Position numbers and translations under genes: made by a program. From assembly GCF_003344925.1 (NCBI RefSeq), contig NZ_CP031188.1, forward strand, positions 2,587,001 to 2,651,000: a stretch of 64,000 nucleotides of DNA. Reading direction: 5' to 3'. The notes beneath the pieces are model-generated. The model saw only the letters and a list, made by a program, of their open reading frames with translations. It had not been told where the DNA came from and did not search any database. Positions within the stretch are counted from its first letter, which is position 1. Every line of letters begins with the position of its first letter. The stretch comes from Flavobacterium arcticum. GTDB lineage: Bacteria > Bacteroidota > Bacteroidia > Flavobacteriales > Flavobacteriaceae. Of this stretch, positions 27,607 to 36,078 are shown one piece after another.

Positions 27607-27684
27607 GGAAATATCCCCCTCAGATAATACCACTTTGATATATATTCATAAATAACTGCGTTATAGCTTTAATCAATATTTTTA

Positions 27685-27692
27685 TAACTTTG
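27685..27692 (+). promoter_or_regulatory. Promoter -7 element of the 27.7-kb lipoprotein gene
   Basis: TAACTTTG, 19 bases before the ATG at 27712. Confidence 0.6.
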
Positions 27693-27711
27693 GTATCTAT
27701 TAATAATTACT

Positions 27712-28170
27712 ATGAAAAAATACCTGCTTCTTTCCTGCTTTACTTTGATATTAGCAACATCATGCATAAGCACTCGGCTTACTATTAAAAATATAGATGA
27801 TAAAGCCCCCATGCCTAAGCTCACAAAAGAAAAGACATTTGAACTTACAGAAATAAGCAGCGATAAAAAATATGGGTATGATCCTGACTATCCTATAAAT
27901 CTTGGTTTTTTACCTGTACAAAATGCCGATATTAATATAAAACGATATTTTGGGGCATTATCAGGACCACAGGGGCAACCTATAACCTATGAACTTGTAG
28001 ATAGTTGCTGCCCTTTTCCTTCGGGAAAAAATAATATGGGTGCCGGTTTACTTGATGTATATGAAGTAACATGGGAAGGACTTTCTGTTCCTAAACGGTT
28101 GCATATCAACCTATATGAGAGGGGCGAAATAATAGCACCTGCAGGCTTTGGTATCAAGAAGATACTGTAA
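27712..28170 (+). CDS. Lipoprotein of unknown function next to kdsA
   Basis: A 152-residue protein with lipobox ATSCIST. The mature part has YGYDPDYPINLGFL, a cysteine pair in LVDSCCPFPSGKN and a C-terminal VPKRLHINLYERG. From memory, flavobacterial homologues of this protein are often mislabelled as KdsA, probably because of this neighbourhood; it shares no visible aldolase motif. The role is unknown. It has its own promoter, and kdsA has another, so co-transcription is not required. Confidence 0.7.
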   Translation: MKKYLLLSCFTLILATSCISTRLTIKNIDDKAPMPKLTKEKTFELTEISSDKKYGYDPDYPINLGFLPVQNADINIKRYFGALSGPQGQPITYELVDSCCPFPSGKNNMGAGLLDVYEVTWEGLSVPKRLHINLYERGEIIAPAGFGIKKIL

Positions 28171-28199
28171 GAATACTATTAATGAAAAATTATTATGCG

Positions 28200-28207
28200 T
28201 ATCTTTG
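28200..28207 (+). promoter_or_regulatory. Promoter -7 element of kdsA
   Basis: TATCTTTG, 23 bases before the ATG at 28231. Confidence 0.65.
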
Positions 28208-28230
28208 CGCCTTCAAATTAAATCATAACA

Positions 28231-29049
28231 ATGAACATACATAATATACCACAAATCAAGCATACAGATAGCGGTAACTTTTTTTTACTTGCTGGTCCTT
28301 GTGCTATTGAAGGGGAAGAAATGGCTATGCGCATAGCCGAAAAACTGGTTACCGTTACCGATAAATTGCAAATACCTTATGTGTTTAAAGGTTCGTTTAA
28401 AAAGGCTAATCGTTCTCGTATAGATAGCTTTACGGGAATTGGCGATGAAAAAGCCTTAAAAATACTCGAAAAAGTATCTAAAACATTTGGTGTGCCTACG
28501 GTTACAGATATTCATACTAATGAAGATGCTGCTATGGCGGCACAGTACGTAGATGTACTGCAAATACCTGCTTTCTTAGTACGCCAAACTGACCTTGTAG
28601 CTGCTGCTGCTAAAACGGGTAAAATAGTAAACCTAAAAAAAGGACAATTTATGAGTCCTGAAAGCATGAAACATGCTGTACAAAAAGTATTAGACTGTAA
28701 TAATGAGAATGTAATGGTGACCGATAGAGGTACTATGTTTGGCTACCAAGACATGATTGTAGATTACAGAGGCATCCCTACCATGCAGCAGTTTGCCACT
28801 ACAGTACTAGATGTAACCCACTCACTACAACAGCCTAACCAAACTGTAGGTGTTACAGGAGGACGACCAGATATGATAGAAACCGTAGCCAAAGCAGGTA
28901 TTGCTGTAGGCGTAGATGGAATATTTATAGAAACGCATTTTGACCCTGCTAATGCTAAGAGTGATGGAGCAAACATGCTACACTTAGACCACTTTGAAGG
29001 CTTAATGCAAAAGCTTGTAGCCATACGTAAAACAGTAAATCAATTTTAA
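28231..29049 (+). CDS. kdsA: 3-deoxy-8-phosphooctulonate synthase (KDO-8-P synthase)
   Basis: A cytoplasmic aldolase of 272 residues that condenses phosphoenolpyruvate with arabinose-5-phosphate for the KDO of lipopolysaccharide. Conserved segments are FFLLAGPCAIEGEE, VFKGSFKKANRSR, DVLQIPAFLVRQTDL, NLKKGQFMSP and VTGGRPDMIETVA. The length is normal. A short-gap exported protein follows. Confidence 0.95.
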   Translation: MNIHNIPQIKHTDSGNFFLLAGPCAIEGEEMAMRIAEKLVTVTDKLQIPYVFKGSFKKANRSRIDSFTGIGDEKALKILEKVSKTFGVPTVTDIHTNEDAAMAAQYVDVLQIPAFLVRQTDLVAAAAKTGKIVNLKKGQFMSPESMKHAVQKVLDCNNENVMVTDRGTMFGYQDMIVDYRGIPTMQQFATTVLDVTHSLQQPNQTVGVTGGRPDMIETVAKAGIAVGVDGIFIETHFDPANAKSDGANMLHLDHFEGLMQKLVAIRKTVNQF

Positions 29050-29067
29050 TATTTCATTACATACACA

Positions 29068-29928
29068 GTGAAACAACCTCTTTTATTGGTTGTACTATCT
29101 TTTTGTCTTTTTTCTCAGTACACCATTGCCCAAGATGAGGCAATAAATGCAGAAAAATACACCGAACATAATAAAGGTAAATTTTATATTTATTGGGGTG
29201 GAAACCGAGAATCGTATTCTAAATCTGATATTAACTTTAAGGGTGACGGCTATAACTTTACTTTACATGATGTAGCTGCACATGACAAGCCGAAAGGTTG
29301 GCATGCAGATTATATTAATCCTGCTAGGATGACCATACCACAAACCAACTTGAGAGTGGGTTACTTTATAAACGATCATTATAATGTTTCTTTTGGTATT
29401 GACCATATGAAATATGTAATGACACAAAACCAAATAGCAAGTATAAACGGCTATATAAACCTACCCGACAGCGAAGCGGGAGCTTCCTATAACCGAATCT
29501 ACAATAACGAACCGATAGAGCTTACAGAAGATTTCCTTACGTTTGAACACACTGATGGGCTTAATTACATAAACCTTGAAATTGCAAGAGTAGATGATAT
29601 ATCTAAGTACTTGTATATTGCAAATACCGATAAAATACAGGTAAATATAACCGAAGGTATTGGTGGTGGCGTAATATACCCGAAAACCAATGCTAAAGTA
29701 CTGGGTAAACGCAGGCATGATGACTTTCATATCTCTGGCTACGGATTCTCGGCAAAAGCAGGGTTGAACATTACTTTTTTCAAACACTTCTTTATCCAAG
29801 GAGAATTAAAAGGTGGTTATATTAATATGAATGATATACGTACTACCTACTCTGGTAATGATAGTGCATCGCAACATTTTATGTTTTTTGAAAGAATAAT
29901 AGTAATTGGCGGAATTTTCAGAATATAA
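29068..29928 (+). CDS. Exported protein of unknown function, probable outer-membrane barrel
   Basis: A 286-residue protein with a signal peptide (LLLVVLSFCLFSQYTIAQ). The body is rich in aromatic, alternating strands (FYIYWGGNRESYSKSDINF, NLRVGYFINDHYNVSFGID, FFIQGELKGGYINM), which suggests a beta-barrel. I do not recognise the family with certainty. The start is GTG, 18 bases after kdsA; no better ATG exists before the signal peptide. Co-transcription with kdsA is likely. Confidence 0.7.
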   Translation: MKQPLLLVVLSFCLFSQYTIAQDEAINAEKYTEHNKGKFYIYWGGNRESYSKSDINFKGDGYNFTLHDVAAHDKPKGWHADYINPARMTIPQTNLRVGYFINDHYNVSFGIDHMKYVMTQNQIASINGYINLPDSEAGASYNRIYNNEPIELTEDFLTFEHTDGLNYINLEIARVDDISKYLYIANTDKIQVNITEGIGGGVIYPKTNAKVLGKRRHDDFHISGYGFSAKAGLNITFFKHFFIQGELKGGYINMNDIRTTYSGNDSASQHFMFFERIIVIGGIFRI

Positions 29929-29946
29929 CAACAATATATATTATTT

Positions 29947-29973
29947 AAAAAGGTGCGCTATGCACCTTTTTTT
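29947..29973 (+). terminator. Terminator of the kdsA transcript
   Basis: AAAAAGGTGC and GCACCTTTTT around GCTAT, then a T run. Confidence 0.87.
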
Positions 29974-30025
29974 ATTTCTCAAAAAATAATAGCATAAATA
30001 TTTGGTACGTCAATAAAAATAATTT

Positions 30026-30044
30026 TACTTTGCATTTCAAAGTA
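30026..30044. promoter_or_regulatory. Palindromic operator, copy 1 of 3
   Basis: TACTTTG-CATTT-CAAAGTA: seven-base arms around five bases, ending eight bases before the ATG at 30052. Copies 2 and 3 have the same arms ACTTTG/CAAAGT and spacer AATTT. The winged-helix regulator encoded by the next gene is the natural candidate to bind it. Confidence 0.7.
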
Positions 30045-30051
30045 CTTTACT

Positions 30052-30669
30052 ATGGAGGCAGACAAAGATTATCTAAAAGACATACAGGACATCAGGATGA
30101 TGATGGACAAGTCGTCACAGTTTTTATCACTTAGCGGGCTTTCGGGTATCATGGCGGGTATCTATGCTTTACTAGGCGCTGCTGCTGGGAAGTATATTTA
30201 TAACCTCAACTATGGACAATATATTATAATAGAGAGTAAGTCTTTTAAAGCTATTATAGCCATAGCTATAGGAGTTTTAATTTTATCAGTTCTTACAGCT
30301 TATATACTAACTGCCGTTAAAGCCAAAAAACGAGGTGAAACAATATGGAATACTACAACTAAAAGACTTTTAGTTAATTTCTTGATACCTTTAGTAACAG
30401 GCGGTATATTTGCACTACTCTTAATAAAAAACAGGTATTACGGGCTTATATCGCCCATTACACTAATCTTTTACGGATTAGCTTGTGTAAACGCTAGTAA
30501 ATATACATTGAGAGATGTGCGCTACTTAGGGCTTACCATAATCATTATAGGCTTATTAGCTACCGCATTTATGGGCTATGGGCTCGAATTTTGGGCATTA
30601 GGTTTTGGAGTATGCCACATAGTATATGGTACTGTAATGTACTTTAAATATGACCGAAAAGATAAGTAG
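30052..30669 (+). CDS. Polytopic membrane protein of unknown function
   Basis: A 205-residue protein with a charged N-terminus (KDYLKDIQDIRMMMDKSSQF) and about six membrane spans (for example GLSGIMAGIYALLGAAAG and AIIAIAIGVLILSVLTAYIL). No enzymatic motif is visible. Its stop codon overlaps the GTG start of the regulator gene by one base, so the two are translationally coupled. It might sense a membrane condition for the regulator, but that is a guess. Confidence 0.7.
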   Translation: MEADKDYLKDIQDIRMMMDKSSQFLSLSGLSGIMAGIYALLGAAAGKYIYNLNYGQYIIIESKSFKAIIAIAIGVLILSVLTAYILTAVKAKKRGETIWNTTTKRLLVNFLIPLVTGGIFALLLIKNRYYGLISPITLIFYGLACVNASKYTLRDVRYLGLTIIIIGLLATAFMGYGLEFWALGFGVCHIVYGTVMYFKYDRKDK

Positions 30670-30965
30670 TGAAAAACATACTGCAACATATTAACAAGGC
30701 TTTTGATCATCGCATACGCCTAGGTATCATGAGTATACTTATGGTAAATGAGTATGCCGATTTTACTACGCTTAAAGAACTGCTGGGCGTTACCGATGGT
30801 AACTTAGCAAGTCATGCAAAAGCACTAGAAGCTGAAGAATATATTATGATAGAAAAACAATTTATAGGCAAAAAACCAAACACACGCTATATAGCCACAA
30901 AATCGGGAAGAAAAGCCTTTAAAGATCATATTGATGCACTCGAAAAACTAATAAAAAAAGACTAA
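30669..30965 (+). CDS. Small winged-helix transcriptional regulator (HTH_34-type)
   Basis: A 98-residue single-domain DNA-binding protein: AFDHRIRLGIMSILMVN, a recognition helix region in LLGVTDGNLASHAKALE, and the wing GKKPNTRYIATKSGRKAF. Stand-alone domains of this size usually act as dimeric repressors. The start is GTG, overlapping the stop of the membrane-protein gene. Matching palindromes precede its own operon, the DUF1361 gene and the Coq4-like gene, which points to autoregulation of the whole cluster. Confidence 0.85.
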   Translation: MKNILQHINKAFDHRIRLGIMSILMVNEYADFTTLKELLGVTDGNLASHAKALEAEEYIMIEKQFIGKKPNTRYIATKSGRKAFKDHIDALEKLIKKD

Positions 30966-30982
30966 TATTTTTTTGAATTTAA

Positions 30983-30999
30983 ACTTTGAATTTCAAAGT
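30983..30999. promoter_or_regulatory. Palindromic operator, copy 2 of 3
   Basis: ACTTTG-AATTT-CAAAGT, 23 bases before the ATG of the DUF1361 gene. A partial copy (TTTTGAATTT) lies immediately upstream. Confidence 0.7.
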
Positions 31000-31022
31000 A
31001 CTTTTATAAATATAAATTAATT

Positions 31023-31670
31023 ATGAAAACACTACGACTGACATTTACAAACACCTTCAAGCAACACTATGCACTACTCTATCTTGCCTTGTTTTGTACT
31101 GCTTTATTATTGGTAAGAGCAAAATTAACCCATTCTATGTTCTATTCATTTTTGATTTGGAATCTATTTCTTGCCTACCTACCATTATTAGTATCATTAC
31201 TAATGATTAATAATGTAAAGCTGATGGAAAAGAGAATATACTATTATCCATTACTACTCTGCTGGTTGTTACTACTACCTAATGCTCCTTATATAATTAC
31301 CGACTTCATCCACCTAAAAAAAGTAAGCACAGTACCCATTTGGTATGATGTACTGTTGCTTATATCATTTTCCACAGGGGGCATACTCGCAGGGCTGGCA
31401 TCTATGAAACATATATTTAGCATAATTACTATAAAAACCAATCCTTTAGTAGCGTGGTTTAGTATTGCTATTACTTGTTTTCTTTCGGGGTTTGGTATCT
31501 ATCTAGGTCGCTTTCTCAGATACAATAGTTGGGATGTACTCAGTAAGCCATTAACACTTACTAATGATGTCTTACAAAGCTTTACAAGTACTACTCCTTT
31601 GGGTATAACTTTGGGTTTTGGTTGCTTTCTGCTCCTACTCTTCCATTTATATTACACCGCTGACAAGTAA
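31023..31670 (+). CDS. DUF1361 membrane protein
   Basis: A 215-residue integral membrane protein with about six spans. The DUF1361 signature LLLPNAPYIITDFIHLKK is in the middle, followed by WYDVLLLISFSTGGILAGL. The function is unknown. It stands behind its own copy of the cluster palindrome, so it is probably expressed together with the regulator and creD units. Confidence 0.83.
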   Translation: MKTLRLTFTNTFKQHYALLYLALFCTALLLVRAKLTHSMFYSFLIWNLFLAYLPLLVSLLMINNVKLMEKRIYYYPLLLCWLLLLPNAPYIITDFIHLKKVSTVPIWYDVLLLISFSTGGILAGLASMKHIFSIITIKTNPLVAWFSIAITCFLSGFGIYLGRFLRYNSWDVLSKPLTLTNDVLQSFTSTTPLGITLGFGCFLLLLFHLYYTADK

Positions 31671-31686
31671 AAAAATTTACACATCT

Positions 31687-31703
31687 ACTTTGAATTTCAA
31701 AGT
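31687..31703. promoter_or_regulatory. Palindromic operator, copy 3 of 3
   Basis: ACTTTG-AATTT-CAAAGT, identical to copy 2, 31 bases before the ATG of the Coq4-like gene. Confidence 0.7.
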
Positions 31704-31734
31704 GAAATAACAATCTAAAAACTATACTATACTC

Positions 31735-32139
31735 ATGAAAAACTTATTCCGACAAAAAAGAACAACTGTAAACACCATTGAGCTTATAGATTACCCTAGC
31801 AACAGCTTAGGATTTCACTTAGGGCAATACTTATTCAAAAAAGGTTTTAACCCCTGTACAATACTGGAAAAAGAAGATATATATCGACTCCTGATTACGA
31901 AAGACACTTCAGTAAAAGAACAATTTGGTATGTACTTCTACTTGTTTGGTAATGGCGATGCGAGCTTCGACACACTATCTGAAATGCTGGTGGGGTTACT
32001 CGCCTACCCTTTTGATATAAAGCACTTTTGCAACCAATATAAAGCGGGTAAAAATGCCTTGCGCTTTTATGATTTAGACCATTACAAGATGCTTCACTTA
32101 CCATTAGATAGAATCAAAGACACATTTTTAATCCGATAA
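31735..32139 (+). CDS. Coq4-like protein with a degenerate metal motif
   Basis: A 134-residue soluble protein. The order NSLGFHLGQYLFKKGFNP, EKEDIYRLLI, FGMYFYLFGNGDAS, FDIKHFCNQYKAGKNALRF and RIKDTFL resembles small bacterial Coq4-family proteins. The family's His-Asp-x-x-His metal site appears here as KEDIYRLL, so metal binding is doubtful. Bacteroidota make menaquinone, so a ubiquinone role is unlikely. The assignment is by pattern and tentative. It begins the third operator-controlled unit and is followed two bases later by a small membrane protein. Confidence 0.5.
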   Translation: MKNLFRQKRTTVNTIELIDYPSNSLGFHLGQYLFKKGFNPCTILEKEDIYRLLITKDTSVKEQFGMYFYLFGNGDASFDTLSEMLVGLLAYPFDIKHFCNQYKAGKNALRFYDLDHYKMLHLPLDRIKDTFLIR

Positions 32140-32141
32140 CT

Positions 32142-32456
32142 ATGAGTTATAATAATACAACGCCAAAATACTATAATGAATTATTACAATTACCTGTATG
32201 GACAGCTATTACTTCCTTTGTTATAGGCACAATACTTTTCGGTTTTCAAATGATAACCAATGAAAATAATAACTTATTAATAATCGGTTTCTTTTATGTA
32301 ATCATTGCTTTCATAGTAAACCTAGTCATACTCTTGATATTGGTAATATTATCATTTGTTTATAGAAATCATCAATCCGATATTTTAAAATACGCCTCCA
32401 TACAACTTATTAATATCCCTATTGCAATAGCCTATATATTCATTCTTTTCAATTAA
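32142..32456 (+). CDS. Small membrane protein of the creD cluster, function unknown
   Basis: A 104-residue protein with three membrane segments (ITSFVIGTILFGFQMI, LLIIGFFYVIIAFIVNLVIL and LINIPIAIAYIFILF). No known motif was seen. It starts two bases after the Coq4-like gene and ends 16 bases before creD, so it belongs to the same transcript. Confidence 0.68.
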   Translation: MSYNNTTPKYYNELLQLPVWTAITSFVIGTILFGFQMITNENNNLLIIGFFYVIIAFIVNLVILLILVILSFVYRNHQSDILKYASIQLINIPIAIAYIFILFN

Positions 32457-32472
32457 CAAACATCAAATTATT

Positions 32473-33828
32473 ATGGAAACTAGTCAAAATCCAAAGAATT
32501 TCTTTCAATCTGCCACCGCAAAAATTATAATGGTAGGTTTACTAACACTCGTACTACTTATACCGTTACAATATGTAAAGAACCTTATTTTAGAACGCTC
32601 TAACAGGCAAAAAGAGGTAATAATCGATATTAATCAAAAATGGGGTGGCAGCGTTTACTTTTATGGTCCTGTTTTAAAAGTGCCTTACACCTCCTATACT
32701 GAAACAAAAGTTACTGACGAAAAAACAAAGCAGGTAACCATAAACCGAACTGCAAATACTAACTATGCTTATTTTTTTCCAGATGAGCTTAATGCAATAG
32801 CCAATGTAACTACCGAAGAAAGAAACCGAAGCAATTACAAGTCGGTTTTATTTAACTCTAAAATGAACTTTAAAGGTGTTTATACTATGCCCGATTTTAG
32901 TACTGAAAGTATTGCAGATGCAGACATACAGTGGGATAAAGCTTCGGTAATAATCGAAACCAATAATATTAAAGGTATTAAGGGAGAGGTAGCCATGACT
33001 ATTGGTTCGCAAAAATATATTTTTGAACCAGCTGCTGATAATAGTAGTTTCACTAAAGGTTCTTATGCTGCTTTAGAAACAAAATCTATTAATGTAAAAG
33101 AAGTTTTTAATACTAAGTCTATACCCTTTAACTTTGATATTAGTTACAATGGTAGTGAGTACATTAAAATAGTACCTATTGGTAAACAAACTACTGCAAA
33201 AATGACTTCGAACTGGAATTCACCAGGATTTCAGGGCGATTTTATCCCCGAAAATAAAAACATAACTGATAGTGGTTTTACTGCCGAATGGAAAATATCA
33301 TTCCTTAACCGACCATTTGTACAACAGCATTTTGGTAAACTGCCTAACCTTAGCGAGTATAGTTTTGATGTTGATTTTGTAATCCCTGTAAACCAGTATC
33401 AGCAAAGCGAACGAGCAGCTAAATATGGCTTTCTTGTTATCGGACTTACTTTTTTGGTCTTTTTCCTGATACAAACCATTAGCAAAATAAACATCCATAT
33501 CTTTCAATACAGTATGATAGGTCTTGCTCTTATTATGTTCTATACGCTGTTGATTTCCGTAACAGAACATAGCTCTTTCAAATTTGCCTATGCTATATCA
33601 GGCGTAGCAGTTATAGTAATGATAGGACTTTACTCATTATCAATACTGAAAAACAAGAAATTCCCATTGCTAATTACTACATCATTGGGTGCTTTATACA
33701 CCTTTATATATGTAATAATACAATTAGAAAATTATGCCCTATTAGTAGGTAGCATCGGGCTATTCCTGATATTAGGTGCGGTTATGTATGTATCCAGAAA
33801 AATTGATTGGAGCAATAGTCATGCTTAA
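32473..33828 (+). CDS. creD: Inner-membrane protein CreD
   Basis: A 451-residue membrane protein of the CreD family. One N-terminal span (MVGLLTLVLLIPLQYVKNLI) with the family motif ERSNRQKEV is followed by a large periplasmic domain (about 60-310, containing GPVLKVPY and FLNRPFVQQHFGKLP). Five or six C-terminal spans close it. CreD is tied to envelope stress and beta-lactam response in other bacteria, under CreBC; no CreBC lies here and the winged-helix protein probably takes over control. Its stop codon directly abuts that of the convergent lipoprotein gene. Confidence 0.92.
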   Translation: METSQNPKNFFQSATAKIIMVGLLTLVLLIPLQYVKNLILERSNRQKEVIIDINQKWGGSVYFYGPVLKVPYTSYTETKVTDEKTKQVTINRTANTNYAYFFPDELNAIANVTTEERNRSNYKSVLFNSKMNFKGVYTMPDFSTESIADADIQWDKASVIIETNNIKGIKGEVAMTIGSQKYIFEPAADNSSFTKGSYAALETKSINVKEVFNTKSIPFNFDISYNGSEYIKIVPIGKQTTAKMTSNWNSPGFQGDFIPENKNITDSGFTAEWKISFLNRPFVQQHFGKLPNLSEYSFDVDFVIPVNQYQQSERAAKYGFLVIGLTFLVFFLIQTISKINIHIFQYSMIGLALIMFYTLLISVTEHSSFKFAYAISGVAVIVMIGLYSLSILKNKKFPLLITTSLGALYTFIYVIIQLENYALLVGSIGLFLILGAVMYVSRKIDWSNSHA

Positions 33829-34266
33829 TTAATGTTTTTCATACTTCAGAGCTCTATGCTCTGAGGTATTTTTTTTAAGCTCAGTCACTTTTATAAGCAC
33901 ATCACTTTCAAGATTTACAACCTCTCCTGTTACAGTAATATCTTCACCCATTTTTACAGTTTTATATTGTTGTTTAGGATCATCCATATTAGCGATGCTT
34001 ACAGTAGCTGAATATACTTCTCCTGATGGGGTATGTATTTTTGCAGTATAACCGTCTTTACCATTAATTATTTCGGTTACTCTACCCTCAATAGTTATAA
34101 CCTCACCATCAGCATGCTTAGAGCTGCTAGGTATAGTTACTTCTGTGGTATTAGTCGCTGTAGTATCGTTTAACTCTATAACAGCAGGCTCTGTGGCATC
34201 CTGCTTTTTATTATTACAAGCAGTTAATATTGTTACTATACTTAGCGTGATTAGTACTTTTTTCAT
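33829..34266 (-). CDS. Lipoprotein with an OB-fold-like domain
   Basis: A 145-residue lipoprotein (lipobox LTACNNK), an acidic Thr-rich linker, then a strand-rich domain (EVITIEGRVTEIINGKDGY, EDITVTGEVVNLESDVLIKV) that looks like the OB-type fold of small exported proteins. The role is unknown. The start at 34266 follows a good promoter; a frame six codons longer would extend into it. Confidence 0.7.
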   Translation of the reverse strand: MKKVLITLSIVTILTACNNKKQDATEPAVIELNDTTATNTTEVTIPSSSKHADGEVITIEGRVTEIINGKDGYTAKIHTPSGEVYSATVSIANMDDPKQQYKTVKMGEDITVTGEVVNLESDVLIKVTELKKNTSEHRALKYEKH

Positions 34267-34281
34267 GATTCCTATTTTCAT

Positions 34282-34289
34282 CAAAGATA
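34282..34289 (-). promoter_or_regulatory. Promoter -7 element of the OB-fold-like lipoprotein gene
   Basis: Minus-strand TATCTTTG, 15 bases before the start at 34266. Confidence 0.6.
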
Positions 34290-34303
34290 TTACGTTTTAA
34301 AGT

Positions 34304-34344
34304 AATAAAAAACCGCCTCACGATTGTGAGACGGTTTTATTATT
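34304..34344 (-). terminator. Terminator of the GH97-MFS transcript
   Basis: ACCGCCTCAC and GTGAGACGGT (one mismatch) around GATT with T runs on both strands, 19 bases after the MFS stop codon. Confidence 0.85.
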
Positions 34345-34362
34345 ATAGAAACTAAATATTTT

Positions 34363-36024
34363 TTAGTGAGCGCCACCTATTTCTACTTCTTCAGCGATAC
34401 CTTGTTTTTTTAATACTTTAACTACATACCATCCGTAAAAAGCAATGTATGCAAAACAAAGTACAGGTATAAAATAAGAACTGTGAATACCAATTATATC
34501 AGAAATCTTACCTTGTAATGGAGGAATAATACCACCTCCTAAAATCATCATTACTAAGAGAGCAGATCCTTGAGAAGTATATTTACCAATACCTACAATA
34601 GCTAACGAAAATATAGAAGGCCACATAATACTACAAAATAATCCGCCACTCATAAAGGCATATATAGCTACATTTCCTGTTGTAAATAAACCGATAAGCA
34701 TAGCTGTCATACCTAATAATCCGAAAATCATCAATGTTTTTGCAGGATGATCTTGCCCCATAAAGAAACCAACTATTTGTATTAATACTATTGCTGCATA
34801 AGCATATAACGGTGTAATATCTTGACCTGAAACATAATTAGCCAATAGTACTACACCAAAGGCAATATAAGGTACTACTATAAGTAATACTTTTTTCATA
34901 GAGTTGCTTGGGTTAAATACCGTTATAGCTCCTGCCCAACGCCCTATCATAAGGCTACCCCAATACATTGATATAAAAGGAGCAATAGCCGATCCTGTAA
35001 GTTCGCCAAATTCAGGTGTACCCAAAAGTTCACCTAAGTTACTTTGTATCGTTACCTCTACCCCTACATAAGTAAAGATACCTAGCATACCTAATACTAA
35101 TTGAGGGTAACGCATTGCACCCCATCCTTCTGGTTTTTTTTGTGCAGCACTATTAGCAAAAAGTAATCCAAATACTATTACCAATAAAGTAGCTATTGTT
35201 AATCCAAGACCTAGAAAGTCTTTTTCTTTATTTTCTATAAAACGGGTTATAAATTCAGGATCTTCATAACGAGAAAATATATAACCAAAAATAGCGATAA
35301 GTATAACCGTAATTGCAATAAGTGTATTCATTGCTTTTTTAGCTGGCTCAAAAACCGATTCTATTTTACCCGATGGTAATTTTTTAGAAAAGAAGAATAA
35401 CCCTGCAGATATAAGGAATAATGCACCTACAAAGATGTAAAGTATCTCCATCATATCAAGAGATTCTGGTCGTTGTGCAAATTCTTCAATATTAATACCC
35501 GATGCAACACCAAACAATGCTAATGAAACAACAATAGGACCTATAGTAGTACCAAAAGAGTTAACCCCTCCTGCAAGATTAAGCCTGTTACTCGCTGTAT
35601 GCGGTTCTCCTAATGAGGCTGCAAAAGGTTGTGCAGAAGTTTGTTGTAAAGAAAAACCAAGTGCTACAATAAATAGCGCACCTAGTATAAGGTAATAATC
35701 TCCTGATTTTACAGCAAAAATCATTAGTATAGCACCTAATGTACTAATAAGTAATCCATTAATGATACCTTTTTTAAAACCCCAAGAATTTAATATGTCT
35801 TTTTTTACAAGGGTACTAAATATAAATAGCAATAATGCTCCCATATAGTAAGCTCCATAAAAAGCAAAGTCTATAAGTTGGCTCTGAAATTGATCAAGCC
35901 CAAATTTAGCTTTACAAAATGGGATAAAAACACCGTTTGATGCTCCAATAAAACCCCAGAAAAAGAATACCGTGATAAGAGTATACAGTGCTGGGTAATT
36001 GGTTTTTGTTTGGTTTGTACTCAT
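34363..36024 (-). CDS. Sugar MFS transporter (FucP/NagP-like)
   Basis: An inner-membrane sugar:proton symporter of 553 residues. [19 protein letters not shown] is the FucP-type start, and [16 protein letters not shown] and [20 protein letters not shown] are conserved loops. It is longer than FucP (about 440) because of an extended middle region (about 215-300) with extra spans. It lies 54 bases behind the GH97 gene, so it probably imports the glucose or maltose released by that enzyme. The specificity is inferred from this context. Confidence 0.87.
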   Translation of the reverse strand: MSTNQTKTNYPALYTLITVFFFWGFIGASNGVFIPFCKAKFGLDQFQSQLIDFAFYGAYYMGALLLFIFSTLVKKDILNSWGFKKGIINGLLISTLGAILMIFAVKSGDYYLILGALFIVALGFSLQQTSAQPFAASLGEPHTASNRLNLAGGVNSFGTTIGPIVVSLALFGVASGINIEEFAQRPESLDMMEILYIFVGALFLISAGLFFFSKKLPSGKIESVFEPAKKAMNTLIAITVILIAIFGYIFSRYEDPEFITRFIENKEKDFLGLGLTIATLLVIVFGLLFANSAAQKKPEGWGAMRYPQLVLGMLGIFTYVGVEVTIQSNLGELLGTPEFGELTGSAIAPFISMYWGSLMIGRWAGAITVFNPSNSMKKVLLIVVPYIAFGVVLLANYVSGQDITPLYAYAAIVLIQIVGFFMGQDHPAKTLMIFGLLGMTAMLIGLFTTGNVAIYAFMSGGLFCSIMWPSIFSLAIVGIGKYTSQGSALLVMMILGGGIIPPLQGKISDIIGIHSSYFIPVLCFAYIAFYGWYVVKVLKKQGIAEEVEIGGAH

Positions 36025-36078
36025 AATGTGATGAATAATTAATGTGATGAATAAATATTTAGAATAGAATTGTGTGAT

